A stretch of DNA of 64,000 nt from Benincasa hispida (GCF_009727055.1 NC_052351.1:11569196-11633195), one strand, 5' to 3'. Shown: positions 1 to 13,061, counted from the first letter of the stretch. Program-made: numbers and translations. The notes: a model not told the origin generated them from the letters alone.

Positions 1-606
1 CTTTGTAGTTACATCTAACTCTTTAAGTACCACTGATCCCTCTAATGAACAATAGTCAAAGTCCAACTATGACCAAACTTCTTTCATACTAGAAGAGAGT
101 GTGGCGCCATATTGTTCAAGCCCTAGAATCAGCCTTTAAGGGAACATTTCTTTACTTACCCTAACACTAGGGAATGAGTGAATTCCTTCTTGTGAAGCTG
201 CATTCCCAACTCCTCAATCAGACGAATCCCAAAAATGGTAGGCATATTGAGTCGGTGATACAAGTCACTCTCACCCATGCAGGTCAAAGAACTGTCTTCA
301 TAGGCAGGAGTTCATAACTCATTCAAGATTCAGGTCAAGTCACCTATGGTCATCTTGGTGAAATGTAAGTCTCTTCTATCAACGGTGTTATATAAAGAAA
401 CTATTCATTTTGTGGCCTGATCTTATACAAACTCTTTATATAGAACGCCCTTGCTCACATGTCTCTAATTGAATGACAAGGATCAGATTATTTTGTAGCA
501 CTTTACAACAATTGTAATAATTATAAAGCGGGTCGTATTCGTAATGCGACCGGGATAATGTATCCCCTCTTATCCATCTACTACAGACCGTTTAGGTTAA
601 CACTTA
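1..606 (-). repeat. LTR-A, left remnant (copia-type LTR, subfamily S1)
   Basis: This is the inner and distal part of a long copia-type LTR. It shares text with the LTRs of copia-1, for example the GTGGCGCCA...TTGTTCAAG block, the TTGTAGCACTTTACAACAATTG block and the CTACAGACC(A/G)TTTAGGTTA block. It breaks at 606, where LTR-B inserted, and resumes at 4,558. The outer edge lies left of the window, so its own duplication cannot be read. Orientation follows copia-1, whose coding strand is minus. No coding capacity is seen. Confidence 0.8.
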
Positions 607-3600
607 TGATGGAACCTGTGAAGGTCCTGAGTGGAAACGTGGATCGTCCCAATTTTTAATTTTACACATAATGCAAAATTCCAGAATACAAATTATGCAA
701 AATCACATAATTACAACATGCTTAATAAATTGAGAAAAGAAAAATTATGGTTTCTAGAAAACCTTGCCTTTGAAGAACCTCTCTTCATGTGAATTCCCTT
801 ATCCGAATCTGTCATGAACAAAACACGAACAATTCAAAATGGTCACCACTAATTGAAGCCTCTTGTATTCACTTTTGGGATGAGAGTCACAAGAGTTGTG
901 TAGGCTTTGTGAATTTTGGGAGAGAGAAGGAAAGTTTGAGAGGAGAAGAGAGGTCTATGGGTTCTCCTTGGTAAAAATAAATAAAAAATTACAGAATTAC
1001 AAAGAGCAATCTCTAGAAAAACCCAAAAAAAGAGAATATAAAAAAATTGCTCTGCACTTTACCACACACGCACGGATAGAGAGAAAAAAGGGGACCTCCC
1101 AAAAACATTTTCAAAAAATAAATTAAAATAATTTATTTTAATAAACATTTAATATATATTTATATGATAACCACCTTATCATATAATATATATCAAACTA
1201 TATGTTATATTAAATATATGATGGAACACGAGACATACGCAGCAAAATAAGGAACTAATTACACTTTAATTGCTTCTAATTAATAGGAAAATAGCATGCA
1301 ACCCTAAATTAATTAATTAGGGTTTTTGAAAAAAATTACCTTTGAAGCTCCCGAAACACTTTCATCTCTACCCGAACACGAACTGGACAACCACTAGAGC
1401 TGACCTACTATCCTCTACACTCAGAACCAGATTGTGGGACTCGATGGATGAAGAAACTGAGAGAGAGAAAGAGATGAAAATAGGAGATGGATTTTTGGGT
1501 TGAGTTTGGGTTTTGAATTTTCCTCAAAATAGTGATTTTTTCCAGCCTAAATTTAGAATTTTTTTTTGGCAAAATGTCAAAAGTCTTTCTCCAAATTGAA
1601 AGCCCAAATTTATAGAAAAAGTCATGCAAAATTTGCATTAAACAAATTCATAAAAACCCAACACCTCAAAATCCACTATCTAAGTGGGTTTGATGTCTCC
1701 ACTATAAGCCAACACCTAGCCCACTATCTTGTTAGTGAAATTATCTATCAAAAGTTTGAATTTTCCCACTAACTTTAGTCAAAGGGCAAAATAGTCATTT
1801 TGTCAAAGTCAAACTTTGACCGAAAAGTCAACATTTTGACTTTTTATGATTTTTCCGTGTTGACTAATTTTGATCTCCCGAGCATGAATCCACATTCATT
1901 TTCTCGAAATTCAAATCACATTTGAATATAAGGTTGGTCAAAGTTTGACTTTTCAAAGTCAAGAGTCAACTCTTTGACTTTTTACATCTTTGACCATTTC
2001 CATTATTTTCGAGCTTCCGAATATGAACGTATTCATATTCTTGATATTTAAATCACATTTAAATATTAAAACTAAATCTCTAAACTAAAAAACCGACCAC
2101 TATATCACATATACTTGTCGGTTTCTCTCTCTTCACCTAATTCGAACAATTCGAATTATCTATCATACTGTTCTAAGTTTATTCCATATGAGCTAGTAGG
2201 GGAACCTAATGGACCTATAGATCATGGGCTCCAACAATCCGAGATTAGCTGGCTAAACTCTTTAGATGGAACTAATCATCATTTGTTACGGGTCATTCCA
2301 CTATAGTCCCGTAGTTGCACTCCTCTCACTATAGATATATTTGTGTCCATATGATATAACCATGATTAGTAAGCTAATCCTTCACAGGTTGTTCGTAATC
2401 CCGGCTGGGTCATAAAAACTGTTTTATCCCCAAGACTACATCTTGTTCCTTAAGTTCCACTGATTCTCTAATGAACAATTGGTTTAAGGTCCAACATATA
2501 AACCGAACCCTTTTCGGGCCAAGGAGAGGGTGGGCCCCTTGTTCAAGACTTGAATTCAGTATTAAAAGGAACAACCTATCTAAATTCCTATAACGGATAG
2601 GAGTGAATTCCGTTTTGCACCCTATGTTCCCAGCTATCTACCTGATCTTACCCCTGAAATTGGAGGCTTATTGGACTAGCGATAATGAGTTGCCCTCACC
2701 TATGCAGATTTAAGGATAATTCCGAGTGAACATGAGTTCATAGTAGCTCAGGATTAAGATTAAGTTACCTAGGTCATCAATTAATGAAATAGTCAGTTTA
2801 TACATAAAACGGCGTTTAGAACGTAAAGAGTGACTATTTCATGGTTTAGTACTATGTAAACTCTTTACATAGGATGCCTCCACTTTCATGTCTTCACATG
2901 AACGGTTTAGGATCACATCGTTTGTACTAACTACAAAATGGATCGCATCCATAGTGTCCCCAGAGTAACGTGCCCAACCTTATTCATATACTATAGACCA
3001 TTTTGGTTATATATTTGAACTTGATCCACATTTATGTCACTACATAAAGTTCAAACTACATTAAATAGCCTTAGGACCTTAGTTTATTGGATTCAAGATT
3101 TACAATTTCAATAACAATTTTATCAAAAAACAAAACAGAATATGTTTATCAATTTACAAACTACGAGTTTTAGGACATAAAATCCCACAATATAATATAA
3201 CCTACAGTTTAATAGTGTATCAAATACAATATTACCTATAGTTTTCATTCTCTCATTAATGTATGGTATTTAATATAAATCCCATTTATATTAAAATTAA
3301 TTATATGAATCCAATTCACACAATTAATATTTGAATTACATTCAAATATTTATTTCCTTTCAAATAAACTTTATATTATAATGTATCAAATACATTATAT
3401 TAATTATATCATATATAATTAAGTTAAATTAATTATATCATATATAATTCATTCCATCAATTAATTTGAACAATTCAATTAATCCAAAAGTGATTCTCAT
3501 AAATTCCTGTTAAGCTACAGAGGGGACCCCATGGACCTATAGATTGAAGCTCCAATAATACTTGAATAATTAATCAAACTCCTTTAATTAAATTATTCAA

Positions 3601-4552
3601 CATTCATTAATTGTCGGATACTCCATTAAAGACTGACAGCTGCAATCTTCATACTACAGATATATTTCTGTATCCATTGGGTATAACCAGTCAACAGCGC
3701 GATGACCCTTCACAAATTGCTCGTAAGTACACCTGGGCCAAAATTACCGTTTTACTCTTATAGTTACATCTAACTTCTTAAGTACGACTGATTTCTTTAA
3801 TGAACAATAAGTCATAGTCTAACTATGACCAAAGCCCTCTCAGGCTAGGAGAGGATGTGGCACCACATTGTTCAAGCCCTGGAATCAGCCTTTAAGGGAG
3901 CAATTTATCTACTTACCTTGACATTGGGGAAGGAGTGAATTTCGTCTGTGTAGCTATGTTCCCAGCTCCCCAATCAGACAAATCCCCAAAATGGTAGGCT
4001 TATTGAGTCGGTGATCTGGCCACTCTCACCCACACAAATCAAAAGATCGCCTTCATAGGTAGGAGTTCACAACTCACTCAGGATTTAGGTCATATCACCC
4101 ATGGTCATCCTGGTGAAATGTAAGTCTCTATTATAAATGACGTTATATAATGAGACTAGTCATTTCGTGGTCCAATCTTATACAAACTTTTTTTACATGG
4201 AATACTCCCGCTCACACATCTCCACATGAATAATTAGGATCAGATCATTTGTAGCACTTTACAACAATTGTAACATCTACAAAGCGGGTCGTATTCGTAG
4301 TGTCATTAGGATAAAGTATCCAGTCTTATCCATATACTACAGACCATTTAGGTTATCACTTAAACATGATCCACCTATATGTCTCTACATATATGTTTAA
4401 GCTACAGATGATAACCTTGGATGCTGGTTTATGGGTTTAATACTACTAAATGTCAAATAAAACATCTCATATTTTATTGAATAAATAAAATATTTGTACA
4501 ATACAATTACAAACTACAGAACCCTACGAGATTTAGGGTATCAACCCAAAAA
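607..4552 (-). mobile_element. LTR-B, solo copia-type LTR, split by LTR-C
   Basis: The LTR begins TGATGG at 607 and ends near 4,552, where the expected CA has decayed to AA. The 5-bp duplication ACTTA lies at 602-606 and 4,553-4,557. LTR-A text reads across the site, from the AGGTTAACACTTA block to AACCTGATCC. After removing LTR-C, the LTR is about 1,970 bp (607-1,218 plus 3,195-4,552). No internal domain lies between the duplications, so this is a solo LTR left by LTR-LTR recombination. It belongs to the same S1 subfamily as copia-1. The small open frames near 789-1,126 are chance. Confidence 0.85.
1219..3189 (-). mobile_element. LTR-C, solo copia-type LTR (subfamily S2) inside LTR-B
   Basis: A 1,971-bp LTR with TG...CA ends (TGATGGAACACG at 1,219, CCCACA ending at 3,189). 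The perfect duplication ATATA lies at 1,214-1,218 and 3,190-3,194. It carries the S2 core, with the GGGCCCCTTGTTCAAG block near 2,535 and a TTTAGGACATAAAATCCCA terminus. The host LTR-B text resumes directly after it. No internal domain is present, so it is solo. ORFs at 1,408-1,772 and 2,115-2,306 lie inside the LTR and are not genes. Confidence 0.88.
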
Positions 4553-4557
4553 ACTTA

Positions 4558-4749
4558 AACCTGATCCATCTGTATGTCTTCATACATGTTTAAGATATAG
4601 AAGATAACCTTGGATCTTAGTTTATTGGTTTTGTGGGTTAATGCTACTAAATGTCAAATAAAATACCTCTTATTTTATTAGATAAATAAATTGTTTGTAT
4701 AGTACAATTATAAACTACAAGACCCACGATATTTAGGGCATTAACCCCA
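4558..4749 (-). repeat. LTR-A, right remnant
   Basis: This is the continuation of LTR-A after LTR-B: the CATGATCCAC/CATGTTTAAG block, then the conserved terminus ending in a TTTAGGGCATTAACCCCA-like string near 4,749. The exact end and the duplication cannot be fixed because the left end of LTR-A is outside the window. Immediately to the right, plus-strand copia gag-like codons begin, so LTR-A may itself be inserted in that gag. Confidence 0.7.
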
Positions 4750-5068
4750 TGAGTAACAAGAATGTCGATGATAAAGAAATTCTGAAACCAAGATACAGTA
4801 GTCTGAAGTTGAAGACGAAGCTTCTTTAGGAAACTCACATGCTTTAAATGCTACATTTAATGGTATTGATCACAACATATTCCATCTAATAAATACTTGC
4901 ACCTTATAGAAAAAAAGCTTGAGATATCTTGGTAGTTACTCATGAGAGAACTTCAAAAGTCAAGTTGTCTAAACTACAACTGCTGACATCAAAATTTGAG
5001 AATCTCAAAATGCAGGATGATGAATTGATTGTCGAATTGAATGTTCGATTGATAGACATTGTCAATAA
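4750..5068 (+). pseudogene. Copia-D gag fragment, 5' part
   Basis: This is plus-strand coding text of a Ty1-copia Gag (UBN2 family). The clean frame at 4,929-5,068 contains TSKVKLSKLQLLTSKFENLK followed by a DDELI..LNVRLIDIVNN segment, a typical plant copia Gag pattern. Upstream, 4,770-4,928 reads as degenerate Gag with a stop. The frame is broken at 5,069 by insertion of LTR-E and resumes at 7,023 with NELFTLGEKISEEKLVGKVL. The start codon region is missing. Gag normally forms the cytoplasmic virus-like particle; this copy is dead. Confidence 0.8.
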
Positions 5069-7022
5069 TGTTGGATTGTATGTCCTAAAACTTACAGTTT
5101 GTAATGTTAAACAATTTCTATTATCAATAAAGGTGTTATTGACATTTATTCAATAAAACTATTGTTGAATATGCACATTGCACTTGTAAAAACTAAATTC
5201 AATAAACTAGAGATCCATGGCTATTATATGAATACTTGAACTTTATGTAGGGACATAAAGACAAATCAAGTTTGAATAAATAGCCAAAACGATCTATAGT
5301 ATATGAATAAGGTTGGGTGCCTTATTGTGGTAACACTATCAGATGTGGCCCACTCTGTAGTTGTTACAATTTGTTGTAAAGTGCTACAAATGAAGTGATC
5401 TTGATTCATTCATGTAATGACATGAGGAGCGGAGACGTCCTATACAATGAGTTTGCATAAGATCAGACCAAGAAATAAGCCACTCTTACTTTATAACGTT
5501 GTTTACTGTTGAAAACTGGCTGTTTCAAATCGATGACCTAGGTAACTCGACCTGAATCCTGAGCTAACTATGAACTCCTGTTTATTTGGGATTATCCTTA
5601 GATTTACATAGGTGAGGGTTGGCTCAACAGTACCGGCTCAATAAACCTTTCATTTCAGGGGTAAGACCGGATAGATAGTTGAGGACATAGGGTGTAAGAC
5701 GAAATTTACACCTATCCGATTTAAGGATAGTAGAGAGATTGTTCTCTTAAGTACTGAATCCAAATTTTAAACAAGGGGCCCACCCTCTCATTGGCCCGAG
5801 AGGGACTCGGTTTAGGGATTTGATTACAAACCAATTGTTCATTAGAGGATCGGTGACACTTAAAAAGCAAGATGTAATTTCGGGGGTAAATCAGTGTTTG
5901 ACCTAGCCGTGATTACGAACAACCTGTGAAGGGTCGACTTACAAATTATGATTAAATCAAGTGGACGGAAATATATCTACAGTGAGTAGAGTGCAACTAC
6001 TGAGTTATAGTGGCGTGTCTCGGTAGTTAACGAATATTGTTTAATTCGGTCTAAAGAGTTTAGTCAATTAATCTTAAATCGTTGGAGCTCATGATCTGTA
6101 GGTCCATAAGGTCTCTCTACTAGCTCATAAATCTTGGATTAGTATATTGAGTGAATTTGAAGCCTTTGAATTTGATTTGTGAATTAAATTTGAAGTGTTC
6201 AAATTTTGAATTAAGATTTGAATTTGAATTGTTCAATTTCAAATTAGGGTTTGGATAATTATATTCGATATAGTTAACGTCTAAATTATCGAAACTAAAC
6301 ATAATTAGAGAGTTTAAAATATTTAAATATTGTTTTAAATATTAATTATATGAATATGATCCATGTATGAAATAGGTGTTTAATTAATTTAATATTTGAT
6401 ATTAAATTATTAATTATTTAATTAACTAAATTTGTTTAATTAATTATTTAAATTAAATCATTTTCAATTTAAGAAATTCAATTTGTGAAATTGAATTTTG
6501 CATTATATTTAATTTAATTATAAATTAATATAATTTAGAAAATGAAATTTGAAAATTAGTTTATGTAGTGGTTTTTTCCCAACATTTGGTGGATTAACTC
6601 ACCTTTGAACACCTAGCTCTTCATGTGAGTGCCATTTGAAGTAGCAATGGCTGATACTCATAGTGCTTGCATGTATTAGTTACATAAAAGCTTCCAATTT
6701 CTAAGATTGAAAATGAGAAGGTTGGAAAATTGGTTTTTATGCAGAAATTCTCTCTCTCTAACTCCTCTCTCTATTCCCTTATTCAATTCACTTGAATCAA
6801 ATTCAAGTAGAATAATAGTAGAAAAGACACTTTTGGTAGTCTACTATTGATTTGAAAACCCAATTCGTGGAGAGGAGCAAAGATCAAAAGGTTTTTATGA
6901 AAGGTATATATATGAAACCCTATTCTATGAAATTTTGTTCATGCATGCTTTTAGAACTCAATTTAAGTGTAATTAGAGTGATTATTGATTCTCATTTCGT
7001 TGCATGCTTATGTATTCCATCA
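5069..7022 (+). mobile_element. LTR-E, solo copia-type LTR inside copia-D gag
   Basis: A 1,954-bp LTR in plus orientation, starting TGTTGGATTG and ending TATTCCATCA at 7,022. The flanking 5-mers AATAA (5,064-5,068) and AATGA (7,023-7,027) fit a duplication with one later change. The Gag reading frame resumes straight after it, which fixes the borders. The S2 core is seen in reverse relative to the other LTRs (CAAGGGGCCCACCCTCTCA near 5,764-5,782). It is solo. The ORFs at 6,120-6,302 and 6,852-7,022 are chance. Confidence 0.85.
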
Positions 7023-8795
7023 AATGAGTTATTTACCCTAGGAGAGAAAATTTCTGAAGAAAAGTTGGTCGGAAAAGTGCTTAGTCTCCACTTTTTTTTT
7101 TTTTTTTAATGAATGTTACATCCATTGAAGAAACTCATGATATCTCCACTATGAAAGTTGATAAATTATTTGGCTCTTTATTGACCTATGAGATATCTTT
7201 GGATGAAAAACAAAAAAAATGGAATAAAGAAATTGCTCTGCAATCCTTGGTTGAAAAAGAACATGATGATTCGAATAGAGAGTCTAATGAGTCTCTTGTT
7301 GACTCTATATCTTATCTGTCTAAATAATTTAACCATGTTCTCAAACAGTTTGAGAAGAAAACAAGAAATTCATGCTCTCGGAGTTCTAGACTTGGGGAAA
7401 ATCTCCCTCCAAAATAGTTTAAATCTCAAAATGTTTGAAAGAAAGCTGACAAGGCTGGTTTAACCAGCTATCAAAATAGGGAGAAGTCCTTCAAATTCAA
7501 AGAATGTGAAGGCTACGGTCACTTTCAAGTTGAATGTCTGAACTTTCTAAAAAGGTAGAATAGAAGTTATGTCCTGACCTAGTCTGATGACGATTCTAAT
7601 AAAAGTAGCAACTCTAAAGTTGATGTCAAGACATTTGTTAGTAAAATCTCATATGATACCTCATCTTATGAGAATCTTGAGCTTGGATTTTTTATTGGAA
7701 GTGAAAATAGTGAGAATAGTTCTGTGTCAACTGATCCCTCCTATCAAACACTCTTTAGCAAGTGGCAAGATGATTTGAAAGTTTTCAATATTAAAAAAGA
7801 GAGGATTGAATCTCTAATGACAGATAATCATAAACTTATTTCTACAATTGTAGATTTAAAACGTGAACCGAATCTCGTTAAAGTAGAGAAAGACTCCATA
7901 TGTAAGTTAGTTAGAATGTTGAACTCAGGAACTGAAACTCTAAACAAAATCTTGTTAAAAGGAAAAACAGCCAGTGACAATGCTGGACTTCAATTTTCAA
8001 AAAGAGGAATCAGGGACAATCAAATGTCCAAATACAAGGGAAAACATAAAATTTAATTTGTAATAGTTCAACATCCTGAGTCACATGGCTTGCCAAAAGC
8101 TTCCACTAGCAATTTAAGTAGAAGAAACAATTGAAAATTCAAAAAAAAGTGGATATGTAATCACTATGGAAAAAGGGGTCATAAACGACCTTTCTGTTTC
8201 CAGTTGTATGGAACTCCATGTAGACTTCTAAATGTACTTGAAACTTCTACTCCTAATAAAAACAGGTTCCAGAGTAATCCTCAGATGAAACAAGTGTAGA
8301 GAATCAAAGGTGTACAATATAAGTAATGTTGTCCTAATATCACCCGGGTCCTCTGCTAAAGAAATGGTTGTTTTTTTTTTTTTTTACAGTGGTAGTTCAA
8401 GGTACATAACTGGCGAAAATAGTTATGCTTCAGATCTAAAACTAGTAAACTTAGGATGTGTTACCTTTGGAGAGGAGCTACTGGTAAAATTGTCGGAAAA
8501 GGCAAACTTAACTTTCATGGTCTCCCTTCCCTCTGTGATGTGATGTTAGTTGAAGGTCTCACTACCAATCTTATCAGCATCAGCCAATTGTGTGATCAAG
8601 GGCTGAACATCAACTTTACAAAAAACAGATGCATTGTTACAGATGATGCTAAAGGTCTCGTCATGACAGGTACTCGTTTTTATGATAATTGTTATTTGAA
8701 GTCTCTTAATGACCCTTCTTAGATTTTCCACCTATCTCGCCAAGAAGAGGCACGTCTGTGGCATAAATGTTTGGGCCATGTTGCATGGGTTAACA
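7023..8795 (+). pseudogene. Copia-D gag-protease-pre-integrase remnant
   Basis: Continuation of the plus-strand copia polyprotein in shifting frames. Gag runs to about 8,050: an ELFTLGEKISEEKL segment, then a poly-T tract at 7,092-7,107, then EETHDISTMKVDKLFGSLLT and a coiled C-terminal part. A zinc-knuckle relic near 8,150-8,210 reads WICNHYGKRGHKRPFC, with Tyr in place of the second Cys. A protease-like SGSSRYITG segment lies near 8,391. The LISISQLCDQG segment (about 8,570) and WHKCLGHV (8,760-8,783) belong to the region before integrase. Stops, frameshifts and two poly-T runs make it non-functional. Similarity ends near 8,795, where an unrelated copia leader begins. Confidence 0.82.
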
Positions 8796-9250
8796 TCAAG
8801 GTAAATGGAGAAAGTATTTATAGTAAGTGGGAGAAGGATGCACGTCAACATGTTCTATTGTCTCCTTCATTGGTTTGCAATGTAAGATCTTTTTGCACGG
8901 CTTCGAGGCGCAATGAGAGTGTCCCTCTTCAGATGGTTTTTACATCAGGTTAACATCAGGGCGAACTTCAGTAATGGATAAAGTCGCTTTAGTTTTTTCC
9001 CCAATCGATTTTTTCCTCTGGTTGGCTCATTGAAGTGGAACTCTAGGATCTAAAAAGAAGGGTCATACTTACGAGAAATTATTAAGCAAGTTAATGAATT
9101 CTTGACTAAATCAATGGTAACTAATTTTTATAGGAATAAGAGTTATTCTAGTGTAACAATTGGTTGAGAATGTCTCAATCCAATAAAAGAATAACGAACT
9201 ATCCTTTGGGGGCACTTATTTTAACTCACTAGAGTGTCATAGCAATAGAA
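8796..9250 (+). mobile_element. Copia leader (5' UTR)-like fragment, plus orientation
   Basis: This stretch matches, in reverse complement, the untranslated leaders of copia-1 (about 38,560-38,990) and copia-2 (about 17,500-17,930). Shared blocks include AATCGATT near 9,002, TGGCTCATTG, CTCTAGGATCTAAAA and TGAGAATGTCTCAAT. It lies directly after WHKCLGHV of copia-D, so the reading frame at 8,771-8,953 is a junction artefact and not a gene. It probably begins a second decayed plus-strand copia. Confidence 0.6.
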
Positions 9251-11168
9251 CATTTGAATTAATATGAATAAGATTTATATTAAATTTATTGGTTCATTTT
9301 TTTTAATTTCTATGCTGAAATAGAATGGATAATAGATTGCATATAGTCAAATAACATGTTTTATATAGTTTAAGGAGTTTTAATTTATTACTGATATAAG
9401 TCAAAAGGTTTGATAAATAAGTTTTGGAAAAAAGTCAACAACACATCATCACTGTGTAATCTTAAATTCGTTTTTCATTTGGGAAATGTTCTAAAAAGGT
9501 TGCCAATTCATGAAGTGCTCATGAATTATAAATGAAGTGATACCTTACTTTTATCATCTAGATAACATGTGATATATCTGGATAACAAGATAAAGTCATG
9601 ACAAAAACATACTGTATGTTGGAGTCATGGGAAGCCAAATGATCTTAAAAGTTAAGTATTATTTGAGTTCAAGAAAAAAATTTGTGACTAGTGCCAATAA
9701 GGAAAAGGTTTCCAAAATAGCTTGGGATGTCACATGATGGAGAATTTTAGAAATACCTCAAAAAGGAAAAATATAAGAATAAGTAAATTTGATTTACTAA
9801 GTTCTTGGCAGGGAATAAAGATTCACACCTTGATAGTTAAATAAAAATATAGGAATAAGTAAATTTGATTGATTAAGTTCTTGGTAGGGAATAAAGATTC
9901 ACACCTTGCTAGTTGAATAAGGATTAACTATTAGAATTTTTTCCTTCATTACAATTAAATTGTGTTTCTTGGTAAATAGTTAAATTAGTGGAATAGCTTC
10001 TGCTAATTGACAATGGAAAGCTCATCTCAGTTAAAATAGTGGGAGACATTAAAATGTTGTTTATTTATGCTGAATATGGTGCTTTTATCACCATAAGAGA
10101 ACTTCAATTTCTCCATACTTTATACTAAATAATTGGAGTATGAATAATTTTTATTGATAAGACATGATTTCAAAAGATGTTTGAAAATGTGTTCAACTTT
10201 AAATAAATATATTTTTATGCATGTTAGAAGTTAATACATTTGAATACTAAACTGAGAGAGAGTAAGGATTAATTAATCCAGAAATAAAGACATTCTTTTC
10301 TCCTAAAAGGATACTTGTTTTTTGCAGTTAAATGATAATAACGGGTAATTCTTTAAGAGTTAGAGTTAAGTTACTATTACCAAAAGTCTTACTTTTCATG
10401 CAAAAGTCTCATTGAACCTTATTAGATAAGGTTAACTAGCCAAAGAGTCTGTTGAGCTTATGCATTTTGACGCAGGTGGTCTAGTGATTGAAAGAGTAAG
10501 TTTGACTTCATAAATAAGTCATTAATATAATTAACGAGTATTTGTGAATGAAAGTGTCTTAATCTAATGAAACTTTAGTCTTATTTTCTTTGAAATGTTC
10601 AAACAAAATTAGGTTAAAGTTTGAATCATTTAGGCAAGTCTATTGTGACATTATGATTAGATCATAATGATTAGTACATGAAATTTTAATGCACTATGTC
10701 TAATTGATAGAGATGAAATAAGATTTCAACTTCAAGCATTAGGTACAATTTGAATGGAATTGTGTTGTAATAGGAGAAATTTGGCCTTGTTAAACTTAGT
10801 ATATGTTAAGTACTGTGTTAAACATATTCACTGTATTGACGCCAAACTCCACCAAGGATATGCAACATAGATTACAAATTTTTAACATTGTTTCCTCAAA
10901 AAATATTTGAGAAACAATTTTGGATTATGAAAGTGTTGTAAAACCTGTTTACAACATTTCAGTATTTGGGTAAATTGAGATACTTGTGTCAAAACGAAAT
11001 CTTATAAATAAGCTTGGTGAAACAAATATTCGAAAATACACCTATATGGGGGTAGTTCTTAAGGAGTTATGAAATAACCTTTTGTATACTCCAAAATAAA
11101 ATAATGTATTTATGTGACAAATATTGATTTTATTAGGAATTTCATATAAAAGGCTATGAACCTATAGA
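9251..11168 (+). mobile_element. Decayed retroelement interior, no recognisable coding domain
   Basis: About 1.9 kb of AT-rich DNA without an ORF of any length. It lies between a copia leader-like segment and LTR-F, and RT-like text follows after LTR-F (near 13,440). By position it is probably a heavily mutated copia interior, but I could not align any domain in it. A direct tandem duplication lies at about 9,769-9,920. Confidence 0.4.
9769..9920. repeat. Tandem duplication, period about 76 bp
   Basis: Two adjacent copies share ATAAGTAAATTTGATT, AAGTTCTTGG and GGGAATAAAGATTCACACC. The phase offset between corresponding AAGTAAATTT words (9,781 and 9,857) is 76 bp. It lies in decayed retroelement DNA and has no evident function. 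Confidence 0.8.
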
Positions 11169-13061
11169 TGATGAGCACATGCGCAGCGGAAGAAAAACGG
11201 ATATAAAGTACTATAATTAGATTAATTACAAAGATAAGCATGCAAAATAAACAAATAAAAGGGAAAAAAGAATACAACATTTGTAGACTTTGAATCTTCT
11301 CCAAATTAGCTCCAATCTACTCACGAACAGTTCGTAGATCATCACGAGAGTCTTCTCGACTATTCTTCTACCTTATAATGGGATGGTGGGATCTTGTGAG
11401 TGACTAATTTGGAGAGGAAAGGATTAAAACTTTGAGAGAAATTTGTAATGAGATTATCACATAATCTCATCCAATTCCATTGTGGCCAAGAGTTTTTGAA
11501 ATTCAATAAATACTCCCTCTTAAAGACCATTATATGCAAAACGCAACTTTGAGTTTGATGAGAATTTGAACTAAAAAATCCACTAACTCAAAGTGGGATT
11601 AAGTGGGGTAAGTGTCTTCAAATGAAGACAACACTTAGCAATATAATAGTTGGAATTTTTCACTCACAAATATTGGATCTTTCCACTAACTTGCTCAAAG
11701 TTTGACTCTCAAAGTCAAAAGTCAATACATTTGACTTTTTGACTTTCAAAAATCAAAAGTCAACAATTTGACTTCCATTGCATTTTTTTTTACCTAGTCA
11801 ACAATTTGACTTAATGAAATTTTGATCAATTCCATTTAATTTCAAAATAATTATAATAATCAATTTTAAAATTAAATTAGTACTAAATAATTAATTAAAT
11901 AATTTAATTAATTTAATTTAATATTAAATCCAATATTAATCCCAATTTATATGAATCCCTATTCATAATCTTAATATTTAAATCTTATTTAAATATCTCC
12001 TATTTTCTCTCTCTTTATGTTTAATTCACAATTAAACTTTAGGTTAAATATATCGTATATATTTAATGCTTTGCTCCAAAAACTAAATTTGAACACTTCA
12101 AATTCGTTTGTCACATTGTTCTAAGGTTTAGTTCGATATGAGTTAGTAGGAGGACCTCATGGATCTACGGATCATGGGCTCCAATGATCCGCGATTAATC
12201 GGCTAAAATCTTTAACCTAATTAGCCACCATTCGTTAACTATCGGGTCACTCCACTAAAACCCAGTACTCCTCTCACTGTAGATATATCATGTCCACTCG
12301 ATATAACCATGATTAGTAAGTTAACCCTTCACAGGTTGTTCGTAATAACGGTTGGATCAAAAGTTGTTTTATCCCCGAGATTACATCTTGCTCCTTAAGT
12401 CTCGCTGATCATCTAATGAACAATTGGTTTGTGATCCAATCACTAAACCGAGTCCCTCTCAAGCTAATGAGAGGGTGGGGCCCCTTGTTCAAGACCCAGA
12501 ATCAACACTTAAGGGAACAACATCTCTACTATCTCTAAAAGCGGGTAGAAGTGAATTTCATCTTGCACCCTATGTCCCCAACTATCTACCTTGTCTTACC
12601 CCTGAAATGGGAGGCTTATTGAGCTGGCACTGTTGAACCAACCCTCACCCATGAAAATCTAAGGATAATCCCGAATAAACAAGAGTTCATAGTAAACTCA
12701 TTGCATATGACGCCCTCACTTCTCATGTCAATACATGAACGAATCAGGATCATTTCGTTTGTAGTACTTTACAACAAATTGTAACAACTACAGAGTGGAT
12801 CACATCCAATAGTGTTACCAGAATAAGGCACCCAACCTTAATCGTATACTACAGATCATTTTGACTATTTATTCGAACTTGATCCACTCTTATGTCTCCA
12901 CATAAAGTTCAATTACTCATGAAATAGTCATGGATATTTTAATTTATTGGATTAATTTCTAAAACGAAATAAGAAATTCATATATTCAAAAACAACTTTA
13001 TCGATTTACAGAATAAGTTTATTGTTTACAAACCACGAGTTCTAAGACATAAAACCCAACA
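11169..13061 (-). mobile_element. LTR-F, solo copia-type LTR (S2)
   Basis: A 1,893-bp LTR starting TGATGAGCAC at 11,169 and ending AAAACCCAACA at 13,061. The perfect duplication ATAGA lies at 11,164-11,168 and 13,062-13,066. It contains the S2 core, with GGGGCCCCTTGTTCAAGACC near 12,479. No internal domain is present. ORFs at 11,110-11,304 and 12,424-12,636 are chance. Confidence 0.9.

Noticed and set aside
6120..6302. Asn-rich 60-aa ORF
   Set aside because: It lies within LTR-E and comes from AT-rich AATTTGAA-type tandem words.
8771..8953. 60-aa ORF as a small gene
   Set aside because: It begins in copia pre-integrase text and runs into a copia leader; the frame is a junction product.
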